A DNA stretch of 64,000 nucleotides from JBLWXV01 sp048267245 (GTDB lineage: Bacteria > Bdellovibrionota > Bacteriovoracia > Bacteriovoracales > Bacteriovoracaceae). The position numbers and the translations under genes are program-made. The notes under the pieces were generated by a model. The model was not told where the DNA came from. It made no database searches and worked only from the letters and a program-made list of their open reading frames with translations. Below, in pieces: positions 49,613-57,837 of this stretch. Each line of letters starts with the position of its first letter. The stretch's first letter is position 1. The stretch spans positions 1,984,001 through 2,048,000 of the forward strand of contig JBLWXV010000001.1 of NCBI GenBank assembly GCA_048267245.1, written 5' to 3'.

Positions 49613-52456
49613 GATTTCTTGAATTTTTCTCTGCTCTCTCTCTTTGGACTCAACAAAGGAGAGGGCCTGCTTATGCCAGTTTGCATCGAGTTTTTGAGCG
49701 TGATTGTCTACTGTCCACTGTATTAATTTACGCGCGCTTGAAAAATCGCTATCGTATACCCACTCAACAACAATATCCCTAACAATCACTCTAAAATTTG
49801 GGTGATCGATAAGCTTATTTGGCAGACTCTCTAAGAACTCACGGTCTATAGGAATTAGAGAATTTCTACGCAGGTGAGAGTAGGCCCCTAGTCTTTGTGG
49901 GATGGGGACGATTTCATTTTTATAGATTTTAAATTCCTTGGCCCCTTCGATGAGTATTTCACAATAAGCGTGTTTGTCGCCAGGGTGACAACTTGTAGGG
50001 GTTGTAAGCGCTTCTTTGAAGGCCGCTTGCTTGGCCGCCGCCACTGTGGAAATCTTGCGTACTACATTTTCATCAATGAGTGCGGTGATATCTGCGACTA
50101 GGCTTCTCATAAAAAATGCCTGAGAGGAATAGTGCTGAAGTATGGGATAGTGCAGGTCGTGAGCAAATGTCTCTTGGGAGAGAGTGAGCATTTTAATTTC
50201 AGCGGGTCCAAGTTGCATCATGAGGGGAATTGTCTTGGGATTTTCAATTCCAATTTTTAACAGTGCCTGCATCAGCGCTGGATTATTTGGCGCTGTATTT
50301 AAATTATTCTCAAAGCGCTCTAAGATTGACGACTTTGAATTTGAGCATACCAGTGCGATATCTCCTCTTGAAGTGCGATAGATATAGACTTGAGAGAAAT
50401 GCTTTCTGATATTTTCAAAAATGCTCGCAAGGATTTCAGGGTTCATATAATAGGTATGAATCCATTGAGTAAAGACACCTTCAGGCGTGAGTGATTTTGA
50501 GATGAGATCATAAAAGGTTAGCGTGAAGAGGTTTTCAACCCCTGATAGCCATGGATTGCTAGGTTCACTCACGATAAGGTCAAAACTTGCTTGTCGTGGG
50601 CCAAAGAAGCTAAAAGCGTCCTGATTTATAATCACCGACTTGGGATTGGCCTCAAGATCGTTATTAAAATTAGAAAAGAATTTTGCAGCATCCACAACGG
50701 TGGGAGCGATTTCAAGGGTTTCGACTTTTGAAACATTATTAAAAGTGGTTAGTATCCCCGGGGAGATTCCCGTTCCAAGCCCAATGACCGAAGCCTTGAG
50801 ATCTCCACTATTCATAGGAGCGTGGAGATAGGGAAGAATGGATAGCAGAGACACAGTTGAGAGATCTGGCTCACTGGTAGTTCCATCACTCTTACCATTG
50901 ACAATAATAGAGCGGGATTTGTCATGCTTTGATTCGATTACTGAGACAGTAGTGTTAGGCCCATCGTCTAACATCAGAATATTTGATTCAGTTAGAAGAT
51001 CGACGCTTCTAAAGAGCCCTTTAAAATTGAGTGCTGTGATCTCTGTAATATTGTAGGGCGAACTCACGTGAACATGCCTGTTCCAGTTCAGACTATAAAA
51101 AAGGAGAATTGGTAGAATGATAACTCCAAGTGCAGTTGTCACATAGGCCCTAGGCTTAGCATTCATCATTTCAATTCTGAGGGTGTAGGCAATGATAATG
51201 ACTCCAAAGATAGCAAAGACCTCTGGAATATCGAGCACAGCAAGTAGATAGTGACCGGGAATTAATGCGCCAACGAGAGTGCCTAGTGTGTTAAGCACAT
51301 AGAGTTTACCCACCAGGGCCGCGTAGTTCTCTCCATCTTTTTTCATGAGTCCATAGGATAGAGGCAATAATCTGGCCAGATAGTAGATCGGTGGAGAGAC
51401 AACAACCAAGAGCAATAAGAAAATTGCGCAGTAATAGATGTAGTAGTTACTCTCGACATTTGTGAGTGAAGCTCTAATATCTGATACCCAATAGGCCCAG
51501 AATGGGGCGCAGAAAAAGAAGATGAGTGTGAAGATGGTCGCGGGCCAAAGCGTCTTTCTTAGCGTGCCGAGGCTTACATTTTTAAGCCCAAGGCTCGCTC
51601 TTGCAATGGTGAGGATAAATAGTCCAACAACTAAGGGATAGGATAAGTGAGTTGGACCGGCACTCAGTGAGAAGAGCCTGATCACTAGAACCTCAAGAGC
51701 AATGATAATGAGGCCAGAAAAAAATGTGATGGCCAAGAGTTCGCTATTTTTTAGGGGATGAGGCTTTTGCTCTTCTTTTGATTGCGCTGAGACTTCGAGA
51801 GTTTCACCCATTATAGGAAGTGCCGCGAGGATTAGGGCGCAGATGAGGTTGACGATACCAAAGATTGTGAGGGAGAGCGACAAACCAAAGAGTGGGAAGA
51901 TGATGATGCTACTTAACATCACTCCAATAAAAGCTCCGGCGGTGTTGATGCCGTAGACTTTGGCGTGAAAGTCACTCGCAGCTTCAATCGATTCAGGTAG
52001 TGCTTTGGTGAGAATTGAAATCGTTGAGCCCATAAGAAAGGTCGGCGGAAAGACGAGGGCCATGGTTAAGAGCAAGTGTATGAAGAAGGTGAGAAATTCA
52101 CCCTGAGGACTCATGTTCCACACTAATGGTGAAATCACATCAAAAAACTTGGGAAAGATAATTGCGTAGGCACCAATCAAGGCTTCGCAAAGGGCGTAGG
52201 TGTTGAGTAGTTTTTTGCGATCAGTTTGGCGCTGAGAATAGGGACCAAAGAAAGCGTTGCCGGCCGCGAGTCCACAGAGAAAGACTGAGATGACAAGAGC
52301 GCTTGAGCGCGATTCACTTCCGATGAGGTAACTCAAATATTTTTGCCAGGCCACTTGATAGATGAGGCCAGTCATGCCGGTGAGTACGAGTAAAATAAAG
52401 ATGGTAAGAACGCTGGGACGCATGAGGGCCGAACTTGACTTTGGCATGAGTTGCAT
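49595..52456 (-). CDS. Membrane-fused spermidine-synthase-like protein
   Basis: 953 residues from ATG 52456, preceded by AGGA; a longer frame runs into the divergent GNAT gene and is rejected. The first ~440 residues hold 12 or more membrane helices of MFS-like pattern (LTGMTGLIYQVAWQKYL; GLAAGNAFFGPYSQRQTDR). Residues ~470-720 form a polyamine-synthase-like Rossmann domain: VIGLGTGISPGIL, VETLEIAPTVVDAAKFF, FDLIVSEPSNPWLSG. The last ~200 residues are helical. Proteins of this type are common in marine bacteria; actual aminopropyl transfer is unproven. Confidence 0.85.
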   Translation of the reverse strand: MQLMPKSSSALMRPSVLTIFILLVLTGMTGLIYQVAWQKYLSYLIGSESRSSALVISVFLCGLAAGNAFFGPYSQRQTDRKKLLNTYALCEALIGAYAIIFPKFFDVISPLVWNMSPQGEFLTFFIHLLLTMALVFPPTFLMGSTISILTKALPESIEAASDFHAKVYGINTAGAFIGVMLSSIIIFPLFGLSLSLTIFGIVNLICALILAALPIMGETLEVSAQSKEEQKPHPLKNSELLAITFFSGLIIIALEVLVIRLFSLSAGPTHLSYPLVVGLFILTIARASLGLKNVSLGTLRKTLWPATIFTLIFFFCAPFWAYWVSDIRASLTNVESNYYIYYCAIFLLLLVVVSPPIYYLARLLPLSYGLMKKDGENYAALVGKLYVLNTLGTLVGALIPGHYLLAVLDIPEVFAIFGVIIIAYTLRIEMMNAKPRAYVTTALGVIILPILLFYSLNWNRHVHVSSPYNITEITALNFKGLFRSVDLLTESNILMLDDGPNTTVSVIESKHDKSRSIIVNGKSDGTTSEPDLSTVSLLSILPYLHAPMNSGDLKASVIGLGTGISPGILTTFNNVSKVETLEIAPTVVDAAKFFSNFNNDLEANPKSVIINQDAFSFFGPRQASFDLIVSEPSNPWLSGVENLFTLTFYDLISKSLTPEGVFTQWIHTYYMNPEILASIFENIRKHFSQVYIYRTSRGDIALVCSNSKSSILERFENNLNTAPNNPALMQALLKIGIENPKTIPLMMQLGPAEIKMLTLSQETFAHDLHYPILQHYSSQAFFMRSLVADITALIDENVVRKISTVAAAKQAAFKEALTTPTSCHPGDKHAYCEILIEGAKEFKIYKNEIVPIPQRLGAYSHLRRNSLIPIDREFLESLPNKLIDHPNFRVIVRDIVVEWVYDSDFSSARKLIQWTVDNHAQKLDANWHKQALSFVESKEREQRKIQEILVQKI

Positions 52457-52552
52457 GAGGTTTCCTAAGAAAGAATCTTCTAATATTGTAGGAGATATGT
52501 ATATTCTTTGCAAAAATTTGCAAAAAAAGCCGAGCTTTTTAAGGAAGTTATT

Positions 52553-53137
52553 TTGAGTATTATAAAAGAGATTTTGACCCCTGAGGTGGCCCGCGCTCAT
52601 GTGGATGAATTGGGCGCTCTTCGCATTGAGGTTTTTGCTGATTTTCCCTATCTCTACGATGGAAATCTCGACTATGAAAAGCGCTACCTAGAAACGTACT
52701 TTAAAGCGAGTTCATCAATCGTAGGGGTCGTGGCCGACCAAGGGAAATTTGTGGGTATGACCACTGGAATTTCCCTGTGGGAGGAGGAGCAAAGTTTCCA
52801 GCGCCCCTTTCTTGAAAATTCCCACCAACTCAATGACTACTTCTACCTAGGAGAGTCTCTTTTGACTCCCGAGTATCGCTCTAGAGGCTTTGGAAAGTGG
52901 TTTATGAATATTCGACTTCAGCGAGCGCGGGAACTTGGCCATCGCTATGCCTGCTTTTGCCGAGTGGTACGCGACAAGAATGATCCACGAAGGGGCGGAG
53001 ACTATGTCGATCTCGATGGTTTTTGGAAGTCGCTTGGGTTTAGGCCCATGAATATGACGACGACTTATTCTTGGAAAGAATTTGGCGAGCAAAAAGAGAG
53101 CGCCAAAACCATGGAGTTTTGGCGCTTGGAACTTTAA
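52553..53137 (+). CDS. GNAT-family acetyltransferase
   Basis: 194 residues from the TTG at 52553, which has AAGGAAG five to six bases upstream; the frame extends further back without a ribosome-binding site. The acetyl-CoA loop reads LGESLLTPEYRSRGFGKWFM (R/Q-x-x-G-x-G/A form), with a C-terminal GFWKSLGFRPM. Substrate unknown. The last 40 bases also carry the terminator of the convergent stress-protein gene. Confidence 0.82.
   Translation: MSIIKEILTPEVARAHVDELGALRIEVFADFPYLYDGNLDYEKRYLETYFKASSSIVGVVADQGKFVGMTTGISLWEEEQSFQRPFLENSHQLNDYFYLGESLLTPEYRSRGFGKWFMNIRLQRARELGHRYACFCRVVRDKNDPRRGGDYVDLDGFWKSLGFRPMNMTTTYSWKEFGEQKESAKTMEFWRLEL
53091..53126 (-). terminator. Terminator of the stress-protein gene, inside the GNAT coding sequence
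   Basis: AGCGCCAAAAC (53099-53109), loop CATGGA, GTTTTGGCGCT (53116-53126). Read on the minus strand this perfect 11-bp stem is followed by CTCTTTTT and begins 7 bases past the stress-protein stop codon. The same bases code the last residues of the GNAT protein. Confidence 0.8.
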
Positions 53138-54009
53138 GCGTGAATGATAAGAACAGGAATCTTTGAAGTCTTAAGAAGCTTTCTGGCCGTGCTTCCAATA
53201 AAGAAGTTGCCAAGCTTTTCAACTTTTGCGGCCGTCACAAGGTGAGTGGCCCCGATCTCTTTGGCACATTCAATAATGTGCTGGTAAGTATTTCCAGTTT
53301 TTGTGTCGATGACGATATCAACATCGACTCCCTTTTTCGCAAGAACTTTTTGAATATCGTGGGCGCGCTCATTTTTGAGATTGAGTAGGTCGTGAACGTA
53401 CTCAGGTGAGCGCTTGCCAATACCCATTTCAAAGTGGTGAAAGAGGGTGACGTGAGCATCTTTTTGGGCCAGTTTGGCCAGCTTTGGAAGAGTCTCTTTA
53501 TAGTCTTCTCTCAGGTCGTGGGTGAGTAGGTAGTGGGCGCGGGCCTTCTTAATTTTTGTCTCAGGGTGAACTGTGAGAAGCGCACACGGAACGTGAAAGC
53601 TCAATTCCTCAACGAAGCTTCCAAAGAAGTAAGTCCCTAGTCCTTTCTTATTCTTAGTTCCTGCAACAACTAGGTCTGCTTTTGATTTTTTGAGGTAGTC
53701 AACGAGGGCAAGAACGTTTGATTTTGTGGTTCTACCCTTGTGTTCAATGAGCTGAGGCTTGAGGCCAAGTCCTAGGGTTGCCGCCGCCTTTTCAAGTGAC
53801 TTTTTAACATCAATGAGAACTTCTTTTTTTACCTTTGGGTCAGGGTTGCCATCAAAAGCATATTCACCCCAGTTCATGATAGACACAACTTTGGCGCGCT
53901 TGATTTCTTCTGGTGTGAACATTGATTTTAGAGTCTCACCCATATTTTTTAGGACGGGACCTGTTGGGTGAGTGTAGTCAATAGTGATGACAATTTTTTT
54001 AAAGGCCAT
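53134..54009 (-). CDS. Tandem universal stress protein
   Basis: 291 residues from ATG 54009, with AAGGAGAG four bases upstream; an in-frame TTG at 54030 lies upstream of that site. Two UspA domains: the first (~1-150) with the nucleotide-binding form GTKNKKGLGTYFFGSFVEEL and the second (~155-291) ending GNFFIGSTARKLLKTSKIPVLIIHA, which has lost most of the G-x2-G-x9 pattern. Expected to act in stress or dormancy; the partner is unknown. It meets the GNAT gene with a 4-base overlap. Confidence 0.92.
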   Translation of the reverse strand: MAFKKIVITIDYTHPTGPVLKNMGETLKSMFTPEEIKRAKVVSIMNWGEYAFDGNPDPKVKKEVLIDVKKSLEKAAATLGLGLKPQLIEHKGRTTKSNVLALVDYLKKSKADLVVAGTKNKKGLGTYFFGSFVEELSFHVPCALLTVHPETKIKKARAHYLLTHDLREDYKETLPKLAKLAQKDAHVTLFHHFEMGIGKRSPEYVHDLLNLKNERAHDIQKVLAKKGVDVDIVIDTKTGNTYQHIIECAKEIGATHLVTAAKVEKLGNFFIGSTARKLLKTSKIPVLIIHA

Positions 54010-54091
54010 GAATCTCTCCTTGAATGACAAAATTATGGTAGCACAACAATTCCCGCACCTGCCAGAATAATTGGTGGAAGGAGCAACTTGA

Positions 54092-55474
54092 ATGAATCGT
54101 GACCCTGATCAGCAAAAACTAACTATCGCCATCGCTGGCGCCAGCGGATTTGTGGGTCACGCCCTCTGTGAGGCCCTCGCCGGACAGGCCCATCTGATTG
54201 GTCTGTCGCGATCAAATTCGAAAGAGACAGGGGTCTCTGATTTCGAGTGGCGAAAGTGCGATCTCTATAGCCGTCTTGAGTTAGAGCGCGCTCTCAAAGG
54301 GGCGGATGTTGGAGTCTACTTAGTGCATTCAATGCTTCCAAGTGCCGCTCTAGTACAAGCTAACTTTCAAGACCTAGACTTAATTCTTGCCGATAACTTT
54401 GCTAGAAGTGCTAAAAAGTGTGGACTCAAGCACATCGTCTATTTAGGAGGGATACTTCCAAGTGATTGCGACCAAGGCGATTGGAGTGATCACTTAAAGA
54501 GTAGATACGAAGTTGAGGAAGTTTTAAAAGCTTCGGGGATTCCTGCTAGTGTTCTTCGCGCCGCCGTGATCACGGGTCCTGGTGGCTCAAGCCTTGAAAT
54601 TATGAAGAGACTCATTGAGCGCCTCCCAGTAATGGTGTGCCCCGCTTGGTGCTCTTCTCAATCTAGTCCGGTGTCGCTCACTCGCGTGGTCGAGGCCCTC
54701 AAATATTTGAGTCTCAGAGCTGATTTAGAGGGGCGGGTCTACGATCTGGCGGAGTCAAAGCCGATTACCTACCTTGAAATGATGAAAAGTAGTGCCCGAG
54801 TGCTCGGGGTTTCGCGCCTCTTTGTGAGTGTTCCCTTCTTTAGTCCCAAGCTCTCAAGACTCTGGGTCAGCACGGTGACAGGGGCGCCAAAGAACCTCGT
54901 CTATCCTCTCATCATGTCGCTTGAGCACAATCTCTTGCCAAGACCAGATCATCAGCTGCTAGATTTCTCAATGGATCGCGATTTCTCTGAGCTCTTTCGC
55001 GCGGCCACCAGTGCTAATGATCGCCCTCACGCATTTAGAACACCTAAGAGTGAGCGTCAGCGCGCTGTCAGATCCGTCCAGCGCCTCACCACTAAGACTG
55101 AATATAAGGCAAGTGAAGTGGGTGTAGAGTATATGAAGTTTCTGGGACTCTTTTTCTCACCTATCTTAAAGGTCAAAATTAAAGGGGGCGCCATTGGTTT
55201 CTACTTTCCCTTGATTCCCCGCGCACTCCTCATTCTTAGCTATAGTCACCGCCGTAGCGATCAGCGCCGCGTTCTCTTCTACACGCGTGGAGGTCTTCTC
55301 TCGCGGCGCGAGGGCAAGGGGCGATTAGAATTTAGAGTGCTCGAGGGCATGGGGATTATTCTGGCGGCCATTCACGACTTTCGACCGCGCTTGCCCTGGA
55401 CTCTCTACCGCGCTACGCAGGCAATTGTGCACGTTTGGGTGATGCGCTCATTTGGAAGGTACCTGTCTAGGTAA
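54092..55474 (+). CDS. NAD(P)-binding SDR (NmrA-like) with C-terminal extension
   Basis: 460 residues. N-terminal Rossmann domain with GASGFVGHALCEAL and DVGVYLVHSM; the catalytic Tyr/Lys region is unusual (DHLKSRYEVEEVLKASGIPASVLR). Residues ~300-460 are an extra Arg-rich domain that may hold a DUF2867-like or membrane-associating unit (IPRALLILSYSHRRSDQRR). Often linked to lipid or quinone-related dehydrogenases; no substrate is clear. AAGGAG precedes the ATG by nine bases. A UbiB-type kinase follows after 53 bases. Confidence 0.82.
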   Translation: MNRDPDQQKLTIAIAGASGFVGHALCEALAGQAHLIGLSRSNSKETGVSDFEWRKCDLYSRLELERALKGADVGVYLVHSMLPSAALVQANFQDLDLILADNFARSAKKCGLKHIVYLGGILPSDCDQGDWSDHLKSRYEVEEVLKASGIPASVLRAAVITGPGGSSLEIMKRLIERLPVMVCPAWCSSQSSPVSLTRVVEALKYLSLRADLEGRVYDLAESKPITYLEMMKSSARVLGVSRLFVSVPFFSPKLSRLWVSTVTGAPKNLVYPLIMSLEHNLLPRPDHQLLDFSMDRDFSELFRAATSANDRPHAFRTPKSERQRAVRSVQRLTTKTEYKASEVGVEYMKFLGLFFSPILKVKIKGGAIGFYFPLIPRALLILSYSHRRSDQRRVLFYTRGGLLSRREGKGRLEFRVLEGMGIILAAIHDFRPRLPWTLYRATQAIVHVWVMRSFGRYLSR

Positions 55475-55527
55475 TGCCCAAGCCCTTTTAGGCCTACACA
55501 TTTGGAGATTCCAAGGCACAATAGGGC

Positions 55528-56823
55528 ATGAGTAAATTTAAGTCAGGTCGATTTCAGCGCGCTCTAGGTGTGGGTGCTTCCCTCACTAAGGCCGTGGCCC
55601 ATTTGGGAATTTCAAAGGTGAGCGAGCGGGCCGGCCCCGCCCTGGCCTATTCTCGCCGGGTGAAGGCCGCCAGTGAGATTGTGAAGTCCATGGGAGAGCT
55701 CAAGGGCGCCCTGATGAAGCTTGGTCAAATGCTTTCAGTCACTGATGATCTAGTACTTCCTCCAGAAATTTCCGCTCTCTTTCGCTCTCTTCAGCGCGAC
55801 TCTCGCCGCATGAGCGCGCAGGAATTAGGTGAGATGTTTCAACAGGAATTTGGTAGAGCGGCGAGTGAGCTCTTTGCCAGTTTTGGAGAGAACGCCATCG
55901 CAGCGGCGAGCATTGGTCAGGTTCACCAAGCAAGCCTTAAAAGTGGTGAGTTAGTGGCCGTGAAAGTTCAGTACCCGGCCATCGAAAAGGCGATCGAGGC
56001 CGATTTTAAAAACCTCGATAAGCTTCACGACTTTGTCTCGCTCTTAGTTCCAGGCAAGCCCGATGTTGAGGCGCTGATCTTAGAGCTTAGGGACGCTCTT
56101 GTTAAAGAGTGTGACTATCTTCAAGAGGCGCAGAGTATGAAGCGCTTTCGCCAAGACTATCAAGATGTCTTTAAGAACGTGACTATCCCCAAGGTCTATG
56201 AAGAATTCTCTTCTCGCCACATTATTACAAGTGAGTTTGTTCACGGGTTAAGTTTTGAAGAAGCGCTTGAAATGAGTCAGAGTGAGCGCGATGAAATATG
56301 CCAAACCCTCTATGATATGCACATGTTTGGCCTCTATGAAAAGCGGCTCCTCCACACTGACCCACAAAATGGCAACTATCTCTTTAGGCCAGGTGAAATT
56401 ATACTGCTCGACTTTGGCAGCACTCGAGAATTTAGCGCTGAATTTATCCGCTCATATGTGCGCTTGCTCAACGCTGTTGAGATTGACGACTATCAACTCT
56501 ATGAAAAGCACGGTCACAATTTAGGCCTCTTTATGAATGGAGACACCCTCGACTTAAAAGAGCGCCATTTTGAAATGATCAAGAAGCTCTACCTGCCCTA
56601 TACGCGCCAGGGGCGCTTTGCGGTTCCCGATCACAATCCCTTTGAGCTACTTAAAGATTTTGTCGGAGGCATGAGTATTAAGGGGCGCAAGGGGCCAATG
56701 CCGGAATTTTTATTGCTCGATCGAGCGAATCTGGGCTTTTATACGAAGATTAGGAAATTGGGCGGCAGGATTGATTGGACCACTTCACGCGATAAGTACC
56801 GCGCGAAGTGGCTTGATGATTAG
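55528..56823 (+). CDS. UbiB/ABC1/COQ8-type atypical kinase
   Basis: 431 residues. The family's KxGQ motif is MKLGQMLS, the alanine-rich nucleotide loop AAASIGQVHQA, VAVKVQYP holds the catalytic Lys, and HTDPQNGNYLF with LLDFGSTREF are the catalytic and metal motifs. There is no C-terminal membrane helix, unlike E. coli UbiB, so it may be a soluble ADCK-type protein. Family members support quinone or lipid metabolism as ATPases. It overlaps the convergent transpeptidase gene by four bases. Confidence 0.9.
   Translation: MSKFKSGRFQRALGVGASLTKAVAHLGISKVSERAGPALAYSRRVKAASEIVKSMGELKGALMKLGQMLSVTDDLVLPPEISALFRSLQRDSRRMSAQELGEMFQQEFGRAASELFASFGENAIAAASIGQVHQASLKSGELVAVKVQYPAIEKAIEADFKNLDKLHDFVSLLVPGKPDVEALILELRDALVKECDYLQEAQSMKRFRQDYQDVFKNVTIPKVYEEFSSRHIITSEFVHGLSFEEALEMSQSERDEICQTLYDMHMFGLYEKRLLHTDPQNGNYLFRPGEIILLDFGSTREFSAEFIRSYVRLLNAVEIDDYQLYEKHGHNLGLFMNGDTLDLKERHFEMIKKLYLPYTRQGRFAVPDHNPFELLKDFVGGMSIKGRKGPMPEFLLLDRANLGFYTKIRKLGGRIDWTTSRDKYRAKWLDD
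56780..56811 (-). terminator. Stable hairpin just after the L,D-transpeptidase stop, inside the UbiB-like gene
   Basis: Arms 56780-56791 and 56800-56811 pair over 12 bp on the minus transcript, with one G-U pair and a loop of eight. It starts 9 bases past the transpeptidase stop. No T-run follows, so it is either a 3'-end-protecting stem or a non-intrinsic terminator. Confidence 0.4.
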
Positions 56824-57461
56824 ATATCTGAGTGAATGTAGTAGAGCGAGCCACCTTTGAGCTTATTAATTAAGTCACTGGCCAGGCGATCATCTACAGC
56901 TGGACATCCCCAAGAGCGACCGGCGCGACCATAGGTATTCACATGTGACTCTCTGGCGTAGGTAGCGCCGTGGACGACGATGCGTCTTTGATAGGCATTG
57001 TCGTTACTATTTTCTAGGCCGTGAAGGTTGAGTGAATAGCCATTATTTCCATAGTAAGTCGTTGAGGTTTCATAGAGACCAAGGCTAGTCATCTTTGAAC
57101 CATTCACATTTGAAAAGCGAACCGCGTTTCCACTGCCGTCACCACTTCCAGTTCCGTGGGAGACAATCATCGAAGTGACGTCGCCGTGGGGAAGAGTGAT
57201 CAGGTAGCCGCGCTTCTTTGAAGAGTGTTGGGACATGTCAGCGATATAGAACCACTGCTTGCTTCTTAATTTTTCAAGTCTAAGCCCGTAGGCAGCATCA
57301 AGGGCCTGGTAGAGGGCCTCGGCCGGGACATCGCGGGCACAGTCGTGATTAAAGCAATCGGCTTCGGGGAAATAGCTCTCCCAGATTGACTGTGAGTCCT
57401 GGGCGAGGAGAGGAGTTTGAGACAAGAGAACCATCAATAATGCTAGAAAACGAAACTTCAT
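56820..57461 (-). CDS. Murein L,D-transpeptidase-family protein (YkuD_2 type)
   Basis: 213 residues from ATG 57461; GAGG lies five bases upstream, and a GTG two codons earlier overlaps that site. Signal peptide (FLALLMVLLSQTPLLAQ). The catalytic region is ITLPHGDVTSMIVSHGTGSG, HGATYARESHVNTYGRAG and RSWGCPAVDD with nucleophile Cys186. These enzymes make or cut 3-3 cross-links of peptidoglycan, or attach proteins. In predatory relatives L,D-transpeptidases also act on prey wall (inference for this one). Confidence 0.88.
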   Translation of the reverse strand: MKFRFLALLMVLLSQTPLLAQDSQSIWESYFPEADCFNHDCARDVPAEALYQALDAAYGLRLEKLRSKQWFYIADMSQHSSKKRGYLITLPHGDVTSMIVSHGTGSGDGSGNAVRFSNVNGSKMTSLGLYETSTTYYGNNGYSLNLHGLENSNDNAYQRRIVVHGATYARESHVNTYGRAGRSWGCPAVDDRLASDLINKLKGGSLYYIHSDI

Positions 57462-57837
57462 GTACACCTCGGAAAAATGATCAAACCGCTCTTCATCACA
57501 CCCCGGTCACCCCCGCAGGGAGAGTTGTTAAAATGGAGAAGCGCGTCTATTTTTCTAGTCTAGCCAGAAGTCCCGCTTTATTTTTTAGGCCGTAAATATC
57601 TGCCGCACTGCTATTAAAGGCTGAGCAGTGAATGTTGATCAGGATATGTGCAAGTGGTGGTGGTGGCCGAATCAAAATTTGTTGGAGAAAATATTGAAAG
57701 AGGGGTGAATATGACTTCTTAAGATATTGAAAATACAGGGTTTTGTCAACACTATAATCCTTTCTCACTCCCTTACGTCGTGATGCGTTATTTGTTATAA
57801 AAGCCCAGTTTAAAAGTACCCTAAAAAGGATTTCCTT
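57462..57837 (+). other. Intergenic region of 376 bases before the dacB-type gene
   Basis: Between divergent starts of the L,D-transpeptidase and DacB-type genes. It holds a candidate promoter near 57753 and T-rich and GGT-rich tracts (GGTGGTGGTGG near 57657). A minus-strand open frame crosses it into the dacB gene but shows no ribosome-binding site or known domain. No tRNA-like fold or repeat was seen. Confidence 0.5.
57753..57758 (+). promoter_or_regulatory. Possible -10 box of the dacB-ankyrin operon
   Basis: A perfect TATAAT lies 80 bases before the DacB ATG. TTGAAA sits 20 bases upstream of it, longer than the usual 17-base spacing, so the -35 is doubtful. Confidence 0.35.

Noticed and set aside
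52457..52600. Longer N terminus for the membrane-fused spermidine-synthase-like protein
   Set aside because: It enters the divergent GNAT gene and lacks a ribosome-binding site, whereas ATG 52456 has AGGA at good spacing.
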